In this document: piece by piece, positions 37,603 through 46,029 of the stretch | Position numbering within the stretch: the first letter of the stretch is position 1 | Layout: every line of letters begins with the position of its first letter | Assembly: GCA_947494205.1 (NCBI GenBank) | Contig: CANLUH010000004.1 | Span: forward strand, 340,773-404,772 | DNA from: an uncultured Flavobacteriaceae bacterium | Lineage (GTDB): Bacteria > Bacteroidota > Bacteroidia > Flavobacteriales > Flavobacteriaceae | Direction of reading: 5' to 3' | Length of the DNA stretch: 64,000 bases | The notes under the pieces: generated by a model | What the model was told of the DNA's origin: nothing | Database searches by the model: none | The model's input: the letters and a program-made list of their open reading frames with translations, nothing else | Position numbers and translations under genes: made by a program

Positions 37603-38118
37603 TTGAAAAAAGGAATCATCATACAAGCCAGTTCAAGAAGTAAAGGTAACACCTTTGCAATGGTTTCCTATTTACAAGAACTAACCGATTTTGATGTGGT
37701 TGATTTAAACACAAAACAAATTGGGCATTTCGATTACGAGTTTAAAAATCAAAACGATGATTTTAATGCGTTATTTAAAAATATAGTAACTAATTACGAC
37801 ACCATTATTCTGGCAACACCAATATATTGGTACACCATGAGTGGTATATTGAAAGTGTTTTTAGATAGGATTTCCGATTTTTTAAAGATTGAAAAGGACT
37901 TCGGAAGACAACTAAGAGGGAAACAACTAGCCTCGTTAAGCTGTAGTGGTTCAGACGAGATATTTGAAGGGTTTACAATGCCTTTCATTAAAAGTGCAGA
38001 CTATTTAGGAATGCTGTATAAAGGACACATCCATACGTGGCTTGAAAACGAAAGCATTTCCGAAGCAATGAAAATAAAAATTAAAACATTTAGTCAAAGT
38101 ATTATTACTGAACACTAA
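37603..38118 (+). CDS. Flavodoxin-like NAD(P)H-dependent oxidoreductase inside the Bat operon
   Basis: This is an FMN-binding flavodoxin-fold protein of about 171 aa. The phosphate loop ASSRSKGNTF is at the N-terminus and the flavin-contacting TPIYWYTMSGILKVFLDR lies in the middle. There is no ATG. TTG at 37603, directly after the batA stop, gives MKKGIIIQASS and is preferred over the TTG at 37594, which overlaps batA. Relatives are NADPH-dependent FMN reductases or quinone reductases. Its position between batA and batB suggests a redox role related to the operon, which is inference. Confidence 0.8.
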   Translation: MKKGIIIQASSRSKGNTFAMVSYLQELTDFDVVDLNTKQIGHFDYEFKNQNDDFNALFKNIVTNYDTIILATPIYWYTMSGILKVFLDRISDFLKIEKDFGRQLRGKQLASLSCSGSDEIFEGFTMPFIKSADYLGMLYKGHIHTWLENESISEAMKIKIKTFSQSIITEH

Positions 38119-38130
38119 AACAACATAAAT

Positions 38131-39171
38131 ATGTTCGATTTATTAGAAGAAAAAATATGGTTTTGGACAATATTGGTTATTCCAGTAATCGTAGTACTAT
38201 TTTTAGTGCTTCAACTCTGGAAACGAAGTGCACAAAATAAATTTGCTAATAGCACTATTATAAAACGATTAAGCCCAAACAAATCTGTTTTTAAGCCCGT
38301 ATTAAAACTTATTGTTTTATGCTTGGCATTTGCATCTTTATCTATAGCTTTAGTTAACCCAAAAAACGGTTCTAAACTAGAAACGGTAAAACGTGAAGGT
38401 GTAGACATTGTTTTTGCCGTAGATGTTTCTAAAAGTATGCTTGCAGAAGATGTAGCACCAAATCGTTTAGAAAAATCCAAGCAATTAGTAACTCAAATTA
38501 TTAATAACCTAGCAAGTGATCGTGTTGGTATTATTGCTTATGCAGGTAAAGCCTTTCCTCAGCTACCAATTACAACAGATTATGCATCGGCTAAAATGTT
38601 TTTACAGAACATGAATACCGATATGCTGTCTTCTCAAGGAACAGCTATAGACGAAGCTATAACATTAGCAAAAACGTATTACGATGACGACCAACAAACT
38701 AATCGTGTTTTAATTATAATATCAGACGGAGAAGATCATGGAGAATCATCGGCAAGTGTGGCAGAAGAAGCCAGCAAAGAAGGCATTCGTATTTTTACTA
38801 TAGGTGTAGGAGACACTAAAGGAGGACCAATACCAATAAAACGAAATGGTGTTGTACTAAATTATAAAAAAGATAAGCAAGGCGAAACTGTGATTACACG
38901 TTTAAATGAAGATACTTTAAAAAATATAGCAGACGAAGCCAATGGCGCCTACATAAACGGGCGTGTTACAGGGAATGTTGTAGGTGAAATAAAAGAAATA
39001 CTAAACAAAATGGATAAAACGGAGTTTGAAGCCAAGCAATTTGCAGATTTCGAAGACCAATTTCAATGGTTTTTAGGTATTGCAATTGCATTATTATTCA
39101 TAGATATTTTTCTTTTAGAGCGCAAAACAGCATGGCTTAAAAAACTAAATTTATTTAACGAAAATCTATAA
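38131..39171 (+). CDS. batB: BatB, VWA-domain membrane protein
   Basis: This 346-aa paralogue of BatA has two N-terminal helices (IWFWTILVIPVIVVLFLVLQL; LIVLCLAFASLSIALV). Its VWA domain has an intact MIDAS (FAVDVSKSM, TDYASAK region, IIISDGEDHGE), and a C-terminal helix (WFLGIAIALLFIDIFLL) closes it. BatA and BatB are thought to form a membrane complex. The gene is followed by a 97-bp gap before batC. Confidence 0.92.
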   Translation: MFDLLEEKIWFWTILVIPVIVVLFLVLQLWKRSAQNKFANSTIIKRLSPNKSVFKPVLKLIVLCLAFASLSIALVNPKNGSKLETVKREGVDIVFAVDVSKSMLAEDVAPNRLEKSKQLVTQIINNLASDRVGIIAYAGKAFPQLPITTDYASAKMFLQNMNTDMLSSQGTAIDEAITLAKTYYDDDQQTNRVLIIISDGEDHGESSASVAEEASKEGIRIFTIGVGDTKGGPIPIKRNGVVLNYKKDKQGETVITRLNEDTLKNIADEANGAYINGRVTGNVVGEIKEILNKMDKTEFEAKQFADFEDQFQWFLGIAIALLFIDIFLLERKTAWLKKLNLFNENL

Positions 39172-39268
39172 TTTATAAAATTGTTAACAAGAAAAAGAAA
39201 GATGATTTTATATCTTTAAAAGTCAGAAAAGTACGAATTTAAACAGACGCACTTTATAGTATAAAAAA

Positions 39269-40117
39269 ATGAAACATATAATAACCTACATATTTTTACT
39301 AACTACTATATTTTCTTTTGCACAAGAAGAAGATAAAGCATTAGAATTAGCCTCTAAAAGAGCTAACAATTTAGTGTACGATGCTAACGATTTAGCAGAA
39401 AATAATGATTTTGTTTCTGCCGAAATGGAATATCGCAAAGCGCTATCTGAAAAACCAACAAGTGTTTCAGGGACTTATAATTTAGCACATTCTTATTATA
39501 AAAAAGGCAATTACGAAGAAGCATTATATCGTAACAAGCAAGCTGCAAAACACGCAACAAGTAAAACCGAAAAACATAAAGCGTTCCATAACATTGGTAA
39601 TATCTTAATGCAAAATAAGAAATGTAAAGAAGCAGTAGAAGCTTATAAAAGCGCATTAAGGAATGATCCAACAGACGATGAGTCTAGATACAATTTAGGG
39701 ATTGCTAAAGACTGTGCAAAACAACAACAAGAAGACCAACAAGAGGAAGACAAAGACGGCGACAATAAAAAAGATAAAAAAGAAGACGAGAATAAAGACG
39801 ATAACAAGGACAAAAAAGATAAAGAAGACAAGGATAAAGAGCAAAAAGACCAAGAAGATAAAGGCGATAAAGACAAAAAAGAAGGAGACGACCAAAAAGA
39901 CGAAGACGGTAAGCCTAAAGATGAGAAAGAAGATAAAGGGAAAGAAGGAGATAATAAAAAAGAACAGCAAAAGCCACAACAGCAACCAGGACAATTATCA
40001 CCTCAGCAAATTAAAAACTTGCTAGAAGCAATGAATAATCAAGAACAAAAGGTTCAAGAGAAAATGAATGCTAAAAAGGCTAAAGGCGTTAAAATACAAA
40101 CTGAAAAAGATTGGTAA
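39269..40117 (+). CDS. batC: BatC, TPR protein with long charged tail
   Basis: This 282-aa protein has a signal peptide ending IFSFAQ, three TPR-like repeats (residues ~25-150; SGTYNLAHSYYKKGNYEEAL, ESRYNLGIAKDC), and then about 85 residues almost entirely of Asp, Glu, Lys and Gln. A conserved C-terminal LSPQQIKNLLEAMNNQEQKVQ follows. The charged run is expected to be disordered. BatC belongs to the BatA-B-C complex in the described systems. Confidence 0.88.
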   Translation: MKHIITYIFLLTTIFSFAQEEDKALELASKRANNLVYDANDLAENNDFVSAEMEYRKALSEKPTSVSGTYNLAHSYYKKGNYEEALYRNKQAAKHATSKTEKHKAFHNIGNILMQNKKCKEAVEAYKSALRNDPTDDESRYNLGIAKDCAKQQQEDQQEEDKDGDNKKDKKEDENKDDNKDKKDKEDKDKEQKDQEDKGDKDKKEGDDQKDEDGKPKDEKEDKGKEGDNKKEQQKPQQQPGQLSPQQIKNLLEAMNNQEQKVQEKMNAKKAKGVKIQTEKDW

Positions 40118-40190
40118 ACGAATGATGATAGACGAATTACGATTGTAAATTTTAAATCGTAACTCAAAAATCTAAAATCGTAAATTCAAA

Positions 40191-41966
40191 ATGAAACATA
40201 TAAAACACATAACATTAGTATTATTAATTTTCACTTCTGGTTTACTTTCAGCTCAAGTAAAGTTTGAAGCTAAAGTAAGTAAGAAAAAGCTTGGAGTAAA
40301 TGAACGCTTAAGAGTAGACTTCGTAATGGATAAAGACGGAGATAACTTTAACGCTCCTAATTTTGAAAACTTTAAAATTGTTGCAGGACCAAACCAATCG
40401 GTAAGCACATCTTGGATTAATGGTAAACGCACCTATAAAAAAACATATAGCTTTTTCTTAGCTCCAAAAAAACGCGGAAACTTTACAATAAAACAAGCTA
40501 CTATTGTCGTTAATGATCAAATTTATAAAACATCACCTATAAAAGTTACAGTTACTAAACCTGTAGAAAAACCTAAAGATGGTAATAATGCCGATTATAT
40601 AGCTTCAGAAAATATTCATTTAGTCGCTAGCGTTTCAAACTCTAATCCTTATTTAAACCAAGCTATAACTGTAGAATACCGCTTATATGTTTCACCGAAT
40701 ACCGGTGTTAGTAACTGGCGAGAAATAGACAATCCTACCTTCGATGGTTTTTGGAGTCAAAATACCAGTAGTAAAGGACAAAAAATAAAGAATGGCACAT
40801 ACAAAGGAGAAGATTACAGGTATGTAACATTACATAAATACACATTGTACCCTCAAAAAACTGGTAAGTTAGACATAGAACCTTTAAGTCTAGATATAAC
40901 TGTAGATGTTCCTACTAGTCGTAGAGATATTTTTGGAGGACGTTTAATGACACAAGTACACAAAACAGTATCGGCAGGCAAACGTACTATAAATGTAAAA
41001 CCATTACCAGAAGAAGGGAAACCATTAGATTTTACAGGAGCCGTTGGTGAGTTTAATTTTAACTTATCGACCTCTAAAACAGAATTAAATGCCACAGAAT
41101 CTTTACAAGCCAAAATAGAAGTTTCAGGAAAAGGGAATTTAAAATTATTTGAGCTCCCAAAACTAAACGTACCAAGCGCATTAGAAGTTTACGAACCAGA
41201 ACACCAAGAAGCAGTTAAAACCAATGCTTCAGGTATGCAGGGACGTATTTCAGACACCTACACCATTGTTCCACAATACAAAGGTAAATATCCTATTCCT
41301 AGTATTTCGTTTTCTTATTTCGATCTTAAAACCGAAACTTACAAACGACTATCTACTAACGAAACCGTAATTAATGTTTTAGAAGGACCAACTATTGCTA
41401 ACACGGATAATACAGAAAGCACTGCAAATAATACTAGTAAACAAGCTGTTGTTTTAAATAGCAATCAATTTGCGTTTATAAAAACAAAAGCAAATTTAAT
41501 CCCTAAAGAGGATACTCCATTCTTTAAATCTACAACTTTTTGGACTACCTTATTTGTTCCTTTTTTAGCAATACCATTAGCTATTGTATTTAGGAGAAAG
41601 AAAGCAGAACGCGATGCAGATGTTACAGGTAACAGAATAAGAAAAGCTGACCGTTTAGCAAAACGCTATTTAGGAGAAGCTAAAAAAGCGTTAGGCAATA
41701 AAGAAGCATTTTATATTGCTTTAGAGAAAGCTTTACATAACTATTTAAAAGCAAAACTTAATATAGAAACTAGCGAGTTTAGTAAAGACAGAATTAAAAC
41801 ATTATTAGCAGAACGAAAAGTAGAATCTTCTGTTATTTTAGATTTTGAAAGCCTTTTAGAAAGTTGTGAATTAGCAAGATACACGCCAATTACTTCGGTA
41901 ACCATGCAGCAAGATTATGATAAAGCAGCACAAACCATTAATAAAATAGACAAACAAATTAGATAA
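40191..41966 (+). CDS. batD: BatD family protein
   Basis: This 591-aa protein has a signal peptide ending GLLSAQ. A large periplasmic region of repeated Ig-like BatD domains follows (DFVMDKDGDNFNAPNFENFKI; EYRLYVSPNTGVSNW; LDIEPLSLDITV). One membrane helix near residue 450 (FWTTLFVPFLAIPLAIVF) and a cytosolic helical tail of ~120 residues complete it. It is likely the periplasmic scaffold of the Bat machine. The next gene starts 30 nt downstream. Confidence 0.9.
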   Translation: MKHIKHITLVLLIFTSGLLSAQVKFEAKVSKKKLGVNERLRVDFVMDKDGDNFNAPNFENFKIVAGPNQSVSTSWINGKRTYKKTYSFFLAPKKRGNFTIKQATIVVNDQIYKTSPIKVTVTKPVEKPKDGNNADYIASENIHLVASVSNSNPYLNQAITVEYRLYVSPNTGVSNWREIDNPTFDGFWSQNTSSKGQKIKNGTYKGEDYRYVTLHKYTLYPQKTGKLDIEPLSLDITVDVPTSRRDIFGGRLMTQVHKTVSAGKRTINVKPLPEEGKPLDFTGAVGEFNFNLSTSKTELNATESLQAKIEVSGKGNLKLFELPKLNVPSALEVYEPEHQEAVKTNASGMQGRISDTYTIVPQYKGKYPIPSISFSYFDLKTETYKRLSTNETVINVLEGPTIANTDNTESTANNTSKQAVVLNSNQFAFIKTKANLIPKEDTPFFKSTTFWTTLFVPFLAIPLAIVFRRKKAERDADVTGNRIRKADRLAKRYLGEAKKALGNKEAFYIALEKALHNYLKAKLNIETSEFSKDRIKTLLAERKVESSVILDFESLLESCELARYTPITSVTMQQDYDKAAQTINKIDKQIR

Positions 41967-41996
41967 GTTTTGTTTAGCATAAAGATTATAAAAGCA

Positions 41997-42749
41997 ATGA
42001 AATCATTACTATACCTATTACTTTTTATTTTTAGCGGACAGCTTATTGCACAAAACAATACTGTTGTTTTCGAGCAAGCCAATGCATTATACAATGAAGG
42101 TAAATATGCAGAGGCTTTAGATAAATACAACACCATTTTAGAAGGTGATAAACACTCCGCAGAACTCTATTATAATATTGCGAATGCGCATTATAAATTA
42201 AACCATATTGCTCCAAGTATTTATTATTATGAAAAAGCTGCCAAACTATCGCCTAATGATACCGATATACAAAACAACATTAGCTATGCTAATAATATGA
42301 AAATTGATGCTATAGAAACGTTACCAGAAATAGGTATTAAAAAGTTTATGCGAAACATAACTAACAGTTTCACTTTCGACGGCTGGGCAAAATTATCTGT
42401 AGCCTTAGTATTTAGTTTTGTTATTCTATTTCTGCTCTATTACTTTACATACGCAACAACAACAAAACGTTTATATTTTATAGGTAGCTTAGCCTCTATT
42501 TTTCTAGCTTGTATTGCTTTAGCATTTACCTTTCATAATTATAACTTAGTCCAAAAAGACCAAGCAGCTATTGTATTTACACAAGAAACTCAAGTTAAAA
42601 GCGAACCAAATACTAGAAGCGATGAAGCATTTACATTGCACGAAGGGACTAAAGTTCAGATTTTAGATGAAGTAAATGATTGGAAAAAAATAAAGATTGC
42701 AGACGGCAAAACTGGTTGGATTTCTGAAAAGGATATTAAGGAACTTTAA
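41997..42749 (+). CDS. batE: BatE, TPR and SH3-domain protein
   Basis: This 250-aa protein starts at ATG 41997, which gives a clean signal peptide (KSLLYLLLFIFSGQLIAQ); an upstream TTG at 41970 is less likely. Two or three TPRs follow (ALYNEGKYAEALDKYNTIL; ELYYNIANAHYKLNHI). Two membrane helices around residues 140-190 precede a C-terminal SH3b domain (VKSEPNTRSDEAFTLHEGTK ... KIADGKTGWISEKDI). It is the last recognised bat gene. Confidence 0.9.
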   Translation: MKSLLYLLLFIFSGQLIAQNNTVVFEQANALYNEGKYAEALDKYNTILEGDKHSAELYYNIANAHYKLNHIAPSIYYYEKAAKLSPNDTDIQNNISYANNMKIDAIETLPEIGIKKFMRNITNSFTFDGWAKLSVALVFSFVILFLLYYFTYATTTKRLYFIGSLASIFLACIALAFTFHNYNLVQKDQAAIVFTQETQVKSEPNTRSDEAFTLHEGTKVQILDEVNDWKKIKIADGKTGWISEKDIKEL

Positions 42750-42755
42750 TTCTTG

Positions 42756-43058
42756 ATGTTTCGCTCATTCAAAAACACACTCTTTTTTAAAACATTAAAA
42801 GTTATACTTCTATTTCAGAAAAAAATAGTCCTCATATCTTACTGTATTGCTATAGTATTGGGCATTTTATTTACTGAAAAACTAATTGTTGGCTTTAGCT
42901 ATTTATTAATAGCTCCACTTATTCATTTTTTTCTTTATAACATTAAGAGTAAATACGAATATTACTACTACTATAATTTAGGTATAAGTAATGCTACATT
43001 ATGGAGCTCAACAATTGTAATTGGCATATTAAATTTAATTATCCTAGCAATTATATGA
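42756..43058 (+). CDS. Small membrane protein coupled to an ABC ATPase
   Basis: This roughly 100-aa protein has three or four predicted hydrophobic segments (VLISYCIAIVLGILF; LIVGFSYLLIAPLIHFFL; SSTIVIGILNLIILAII) and a Tyr-rich loop (SKYEYYYYYN). The start is ATG 42756, 6 nt after the batE stop. It overlaps the following ATPase gene by 4 nt (ATGA), so the two should be made together. I do not recognise a family. It could be a reduced permease or an accessory subunit. Confidence 0.65.
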   Translation: MFRSFKNTLFFKTLKVILLFQKKIVLISYCIAIVLGILFTEKLIVGFSYLLIAPLIHFFLYNIKSKYEYYYYYNLGISNATLWSSTIVIGILNLIILAII

Positions 43059-43735
43059 GTAAACTTCAAGTAGAAAATATAAGGAAAGCCTATAAAAATA
43101 AAACTGTATTAAGTGAGGTTTTTATGTCTTGTGAAAAAGGCGAAATTAAAGGATTAATTGGACGTAATGGCTCTGGAAAATCTACGCTTTTAAAAATTGT
43201 TTTTGGAACCGAAAAGGCGGAATCTAAATTCGTTAGAATAGGACATAAAGTGATAAAAAATGTGTCTGACGGCAGGAGCCTAATTAATTATTTACCACAA
43301 GACAACTTTCTCCCAAATAATGTATCTATTAAAATAGTAATAAGCTTATTTCTTGATGAAGACAACAAAGCTATTCTCTTCGAAAACGACTATATAAAAC
43401 CGCTTTTAAATAAGAAAAATGAACACTTATCTGGTGGCGAAAAAAGAATCATTGAAATTTTACTAATGGTGCACTCTAAAGCTGATTTTGTTTTATTAGA
43501 CGAACCTTTTAATGGATTAAGTCCTATTCTTAAAGAGTACATAATAAAGTACATTAAAACAATAAAATCCTCTAAGGGTTTTATTATAACAGACCATGAT
43601 TACGAAACTGTAATTAGTCTAGCAGATAATATTATGTACTTACAAAATGGTTTTATAAGAGACATTACTGATACAAAAGAATTGGTTGGGTTGGGTTATA
43701 TAACAAGAACAGTGTATAATAGCATCTACAATTAA
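43055..43735 (+). CDS. ABC transporter ATP-binding protein
   Basis: This 226-aa ABC ATPase starts at ATG 43055, overlapping the preceding stop; an in-frame ATG at 43001 lies inside the upstream gene. All motifs are intact: Walker A GRNGSGKST, Q-loop YLPQDNF, signature LSGGEKRII, Walker B FVLLDEPFNGL and H-loop IITDHDYE. No full-size permease is nearby; only the small membrane protein is coupled to it. An exporter or a non-transport regulatory ATPase are both possible. Confidence 0.85.
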   Translation: MSKLQVENIRKAYKNKTVLSEVFMSCEKGEIKGLIGRNGSGKSTLLKIVFGTEKAESKFVRIGHKVIKNVSDGRSLINYLPQDNFLPNNVSIKIVISLFLDEDNKAILFENDYIKPLLNKKNEHLSGGEKRIIEILLMVHSKADFVLLDEPFNGLSPILKEYIIKYIKTIKSSKGFIITDHDYETVISLADNIMYLQNGFIRDITDTKELVGLGYITRTVYNSIYN

Positions 43736-43760
43736 TTATATATTTTCCTAATAATACTGC

Positions 43761-44438
43761 TTAAAATAGCTTATAAAGTGTCGTCATTATAATTCCTTTT
43801 CCATCACCCAAATCAATAGACAATAATTCTTTTTCTTCTTTAATGTTTAAATTAAATGGTGGTACTAATACATTTATTCCGCTTTGTTTTTTTAATCGAA
43901 TGCCCTGCCCCGAAATAATATCTTTATTAGGCGAAAAATCGCCTTTAGGAAGATGCTCCGTTAAAATAACATATTTAAAATGGGTAAGCTTGTTTACTAC
44001 GGCTTCAACTTCAGCATTCGATAAGTGTTGCAATACTTGTCTTAAAATAACACAATCTCCAGATGGCAAATTATCTTTTGCAATATCTAAGCAATAAAAC
44101 TCTAAATGATTAGCTTTAAAAGTCTCTTTATTATACGTAATAAGGTTTTCTACTATATCTACTGCATTATATTTTTTAGTGTATTGTAACAGCTGCTTCC
44201 CTATATTAAAATCACCACAACCTAAATCGCATACAGTAATCGGTGCTTTAAAAGACTTTAAAAACGCAGTTACAACTTCTATATAAGGATTTATTATCTC
44301 AGGAAGGTGAGAGCCTTCTCCCGAGTAAAATTTAGAATCATTATTTCCCCAAAGGTTCTTATCGTAAATTTGCTCCATGGCTGCTTTAGTGGGCCAAGGT
44401 GTTTTTATGCGTTTAGCTCCATTTTCTTTAGACTTCAT
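43761..44438 (-). CDS. Class I SAM-dependent methyltransferase
   Basis: This 225-aa protein has the Rossmann-type motif I VCDLGCGDFNIGK, an acidic strand-2 end (AVDIVENLI) and the post-motif DCVILRQVLQHLSNAEVE. The N-terminal AAMEQIYDKNLWGNNDSKFYSG segment is typical of a small-molecule methyltransferase subfamily. The substrate is unknown. It follows cvpA by 40 nt on the same strand. Confidence 0.85.
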   Translation of the reverse strand: MKSKENGAKRIKTPWPTKAAMEQIYDKNLWGNNDSKFYSGEGSHLPEIINPYIEVVTAFLKSFKAPITVCDLGCGDFNIGKQLLQYTKKYNAVDIVENLITYNKETFKANHLEFYCLDIAKDNLPSGDCVILRQVLQHLSNAEVEAVVNKLTHFKYVILTEHLPKGDFSPNKDIISGQGIRLKKQSGINVLVPPFNLNIKEEKELLSIDLGDGKGIIMTTLYKLF

Positions 44439-44478
44439 ATTATAAAATGGTTACTATTCTAAAAACAATCAATATTAA

Positions 44479-44997
44479 TTAAGATTCTGTTTGCTCTTCC
44501 TCTTGTTCTGTTTCCCCATCATTTATAATACTAGGAAAAATCATAGGCGCTAAAGACTTTACTGGTTTGTACAATATAGAATTGTTAATCTCTTCCTCAT
44601 TTACAAACGTAATCGTATTATTCATTTTATTAAAAACGATTAATACTACACTTAAAATTAGACCTATTTTAAGCGCTCCAAATACGCCACCAAGTAACTT
44701 GTTTAAAATACCTAAAGACGCAAAATCTGCTAATTTAGTTAACGCTTTTCCTGCTAAAGCAATAACCACAATAATAAGAACAAAAGTAATAGCAAAAGCT
44801 GTAATATTAATGGTTTGCTCGTTCCACTCCGTTTTACTTTCTAGATAAGACGCTGCAAAATTACTAAAATGTATCGCGCCATAAACACCACCAACTAAAG
44901 CAACAAGAGAAGCAACCTCAACAAAAAGTCCTTTCATAAAACCACGAACTAATCCAAACAATAATAACGCAGCCAAAACAATATCTATAACAGCCAT
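44479..44997 (-). CDS. cvpA: CvpA family membrane protein
   Basis: This 172-aa protein has four membrane helices (IDIVLAALLLFGLVRGF; VEVASLVALVGGVYGAIHF; ITAFAITFVLIIVVIALAG; IGLILSVVLIVFN) and an acidic C-terminus rich in Glu. The glycine pattern RGFMKGLFVEVASL is the CvpA hallmark. The family was named for colicin V production and is now linked to envelope homeostasis. Confidence 0.88.
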   Translation of the reverse strand: MAVIDIVLAALLLFGLVRGFMKGLFVEVASLVALVGGVYGAIHFSNFAASYLESKTEWNEQTINITAFAITFVLIIVVIALAGKALTKLADFASLGILNKLLGGVFGALKIGLILSVVLIVFNKMNNTITFVNEEEINNSILYKPVKSLAPMIFPSIINDGETEQEEEQTES

Positions 44998-45027
44998 AAT
45001 AATATATTTTAATGTGTAAATATAACT

Positions 45028-45080
45028 TAACTTTGCAACTATTATTTTTATAACGAAAAAAAAGATACCCTTTTAGGGTA
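45028..45080 (+). promoter_or_regulatory. Promoter and leader hairpin of the 45088 gene
   Basis: TAACTTTG (45028-45035) is an exact Bacteroidetes -7 element. The leader then carries the small hairpin TACCCT-TTT-AGGGTA (45066-45080), ending 7 bp before the start codon. Confidence 0.6.
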
Positions 45081-45087
45081 AATAAAT

Positions 45088-45444
45088 ATGTCTAGAGATC
45101 ACGAATTAAAAGAACGATGGGAGTTGGTAGTACAAAAACTATCTAGCCAATTTGCAGATGGAGATACCTTAGATTTAGATGCTATTATCTATTTAATAGG
45201 CGTACAAGAGTTAGGACAGTTAGAACGTAAGTTTAAGAAAGACCATAAGTTAGATTTAATGCATATTGCTATTTGCAAACTACTAACACCTTATGGTTAT
45301 TACGAATTCGATTTTGTAGACGAAGACGGTTGGCCACATTATAAAATAAAAGAAGAATTACCACATTTAAAAGCAGGAGAACAAAGTGTTTTAATGAAAG
45401 AAGCCATTGTAAACTACTTTTTAGAAACCGAGTTTATAAGTTAA
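45088..45444 (+). CDS. Conserved hypothetical protein
   Basis: This 118-aa soluble protein has no recognised domain. It is helical and charged, with DLDAIIYLIGVQELGQLERKF in the middle and a Trp/Pro-containing segment (FVDEDGWPHYKIKEELPHL). Such proteins occur near cvpA and pheS in flavobacterial genomes as far as I recall. No signal peptide or membrane helix is seen. Confidence 0.75.
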   Translation: MSRDHELKERWELVVQKLSSQFADGDTLDLDAIIYLIGVQELGQLERKFKKDHKLDLMHIAICKLLTPYGYYEFDFVDEDGWPHYKIKEELPHLKAGEQSVLMKEAIVNYFLETEFIS

Positions 45445-45502
45445 AAGTTATTCTTGGCATTCTGTTTCACGACTTTTTATAAAATAATTAAAAAAACAAC
45501 CT

Positions 45503-45925
45503 ATGAGACCATTAAAACTAGTGTTATTAAGTGTTTTTGCAGTTATCTTTTTAGTAAGTTTATCTAGCAATACTCCATTTCAAAAAAAACAAAATACTAT
45601 AGTTGGTACGTGGAAATTTTATAAATCTTTTGAAAATAACGTTGAAGATATCTTAAAACCATGCGAAGACAAAACCACCATGGCTTTTTCCGCAAATGGA
45701 GTATTTTCGGGCTCTAATTACAAAGATATCAATGGAGCTTGTGAATTAGACGATAACATTATTGGAACTTGGACAAAACGAGGGCGTTTTTATGATATTA
45801 GTTTTGAAGAAGAAATACAAGCCATAAAATTTATTTTTGAAGATAATAATACCTTTTATTTTGAATACAGCTATGAAAAAAAGGGTTCTACCATTACTTC
45901 TAAGGAAATGTTTAAAAGACAATAA
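45503..45925 (+). CDS. Lipocalin-like secreted protein
   Basis: This 140-aa protein has an N-terminal hydrophobic signal (LKLVLLSVFAVIFLVSLSS). The small beta-barrel-like domain begins NTIVGTWKFYKS and contains AFSANGVFSG and NIIGTWTKRG, the pattern of lipocalin-like proteins in Bacteroidetes. The ligand is unknown. Two cysteines (PCED and GACE) could form a disulfide. Confidence 0.7.
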   Translation: MRPLKLVLLSVFAVIFLVSLSSNTPFQKKQNTIVGTWKFYKSFENNVEDILKPCEDKTTMAFSANGVFSGSNYKDINGACELDDNIIGTWTKRGRFYDISFEEEIQAIKFIFEDNNTFYFEYSYEKKGSTITSKEMFKRQ

Positions 45926-46008
45926 GTAAAAGCCATTCTCGTAATTAAATTGAAAATATTTTTATACGAGATATTTTAAATAGCAAACGGTATTATGCAT
46001 AAAATGAT

Positions 46009-46016
46009 TAAATTTG
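46009..46016 (+). promoter_or_regulatory. pheS promoter -7 element
   Basis: TAAATTTG matches TAnnTTTG and is followed by CCC, 13 bp before the start codon. No clear TTG lies at the -33 position. Confidence 0.6.
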
Positions 46017-46029
46017 CCCTCATTTTATA

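Noticed and set aside
39702-40025. A lysine/threonine-rich open frame of about 107 codons on the plus strand, and minus-strand leucine/serine-rich frames in the same place
   Set aside because: They are shadows of the Asp/Glu/Lys repeat in batC; the batC frame has the signal peptide, TPRs and conserved C-terminus.
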